DNA of 13,540 nt, taken from contig JBICIE010000055.1 in the NCBI GenBank assembly GCA_043101635.1, positions 1 through 13,540 of the forward strand, given 5' to 3'. The position numbers were made by a program, and so were the translations under genes. The notes under the pieces are model-generated. The model saw nothing but the letters and a program-made list of their open reading frames with translations. It made no database searches and was not told the DNA's origin. This document shows positions 13,529 to 13,540 of this stretch, piece after piece (position 1 is the stretch's first letter; each line of letters begins with the position of its first letter). The stretch comes from CAYMJK01 sp043101635 (GTDB lineage Bacteria > Planctomycetota > Phycisphaerae > Phycisphaerales > UBA1924).

Positions 13529-13540
13529 AGATCGGAAGAG
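13529..13540 (+). other. Probable Illumina adapter remnant
   Basis: The last 12 bases, AGATCGGAAGAG, are exactly the start of the standard TruSeq adapter read-through sequence. An exact 12-mer placed at the end of the sequence is very unlikely by chance. These bases should not be treated as genomic. Confidence 0.85.

Noticed and set aside
1..13540. tRNA, rRNA, transposase and phage genes
   Set aside because: None was seen. The S74 proteins resemble phage tail fibres, but they have signal peptides and no phage neighbours.

Overview
The window is high-GC DNA. It looks like the edge of a contig from a planctomycete, most likely of the class Phycisphaerae. Three things point there. Four secreted proteins end in the same Cys/Phe-rich pair of dockerin-type EF-hands (DCDGSGxLDFFDFLCFQN..., ending GCP or GCR), the 'GC-type dockerin' seen in that group. 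Two proteins open with the FTYQGxL...GxYDxxFxLFDA domain common in planctomycete secretomes. The intergenic DNA carries purine-rich and palindromic short repeats. This placement is inference from protein style, not from a marker gene. The last 12 bases equal the Illumina adapter start AGATCGGAAGAG, so the right end is very probably an assembly end.

Layout. Bases 1-160 hold a terminator-like hairpin and a decayed dockerin-like fragment. On the minus strand (3450 to 161) are two tandem paralogous surface proteins, each with a signal peptide, YadA-like head repeats, an S74 intramolecular-chaperone domain and a C-terminal coiled coil. On the plus strand (3612-8002) four exported dockerin proteins follow one another: a beta-helix, a beta-propeller, a small beta-sandwich and a LamG-like protein. 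Each has its own promoter of one design (TTGACG/A, 17-18 bp, -10 box), and the last three end in closely similar GC hairpins.

The second half is housekeeping-like. It holds a minus-strand class I glutamine amidotransferase, a plus-strand exported Deg/HtrA-type serine protease with PDZ domains, an M20D amidohydrolase tightly coupled to a SMI1/KNR4 (SUKH) protein, a minus-strand orotate phosphoribosyltransferase (pyrE), and the first 71 codons of an exported Pro/Gln-rich protein cut by the contig end.

How the genes may work together: 161-8002 looks like an extracellular-protein region, in which unrelated beta-rich modules share one C-terminal attachment or sorting tag and one expression design, next to two self-trimming trimeric fibres. 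No cohesin-like receptor or dedicated secretion gene is visible, so the partner of the dockerin tag must lie elsewhere. Intergenic DNA in the second half carries an unusual period-7 purine-rich repeat and a cluster of palindromes.
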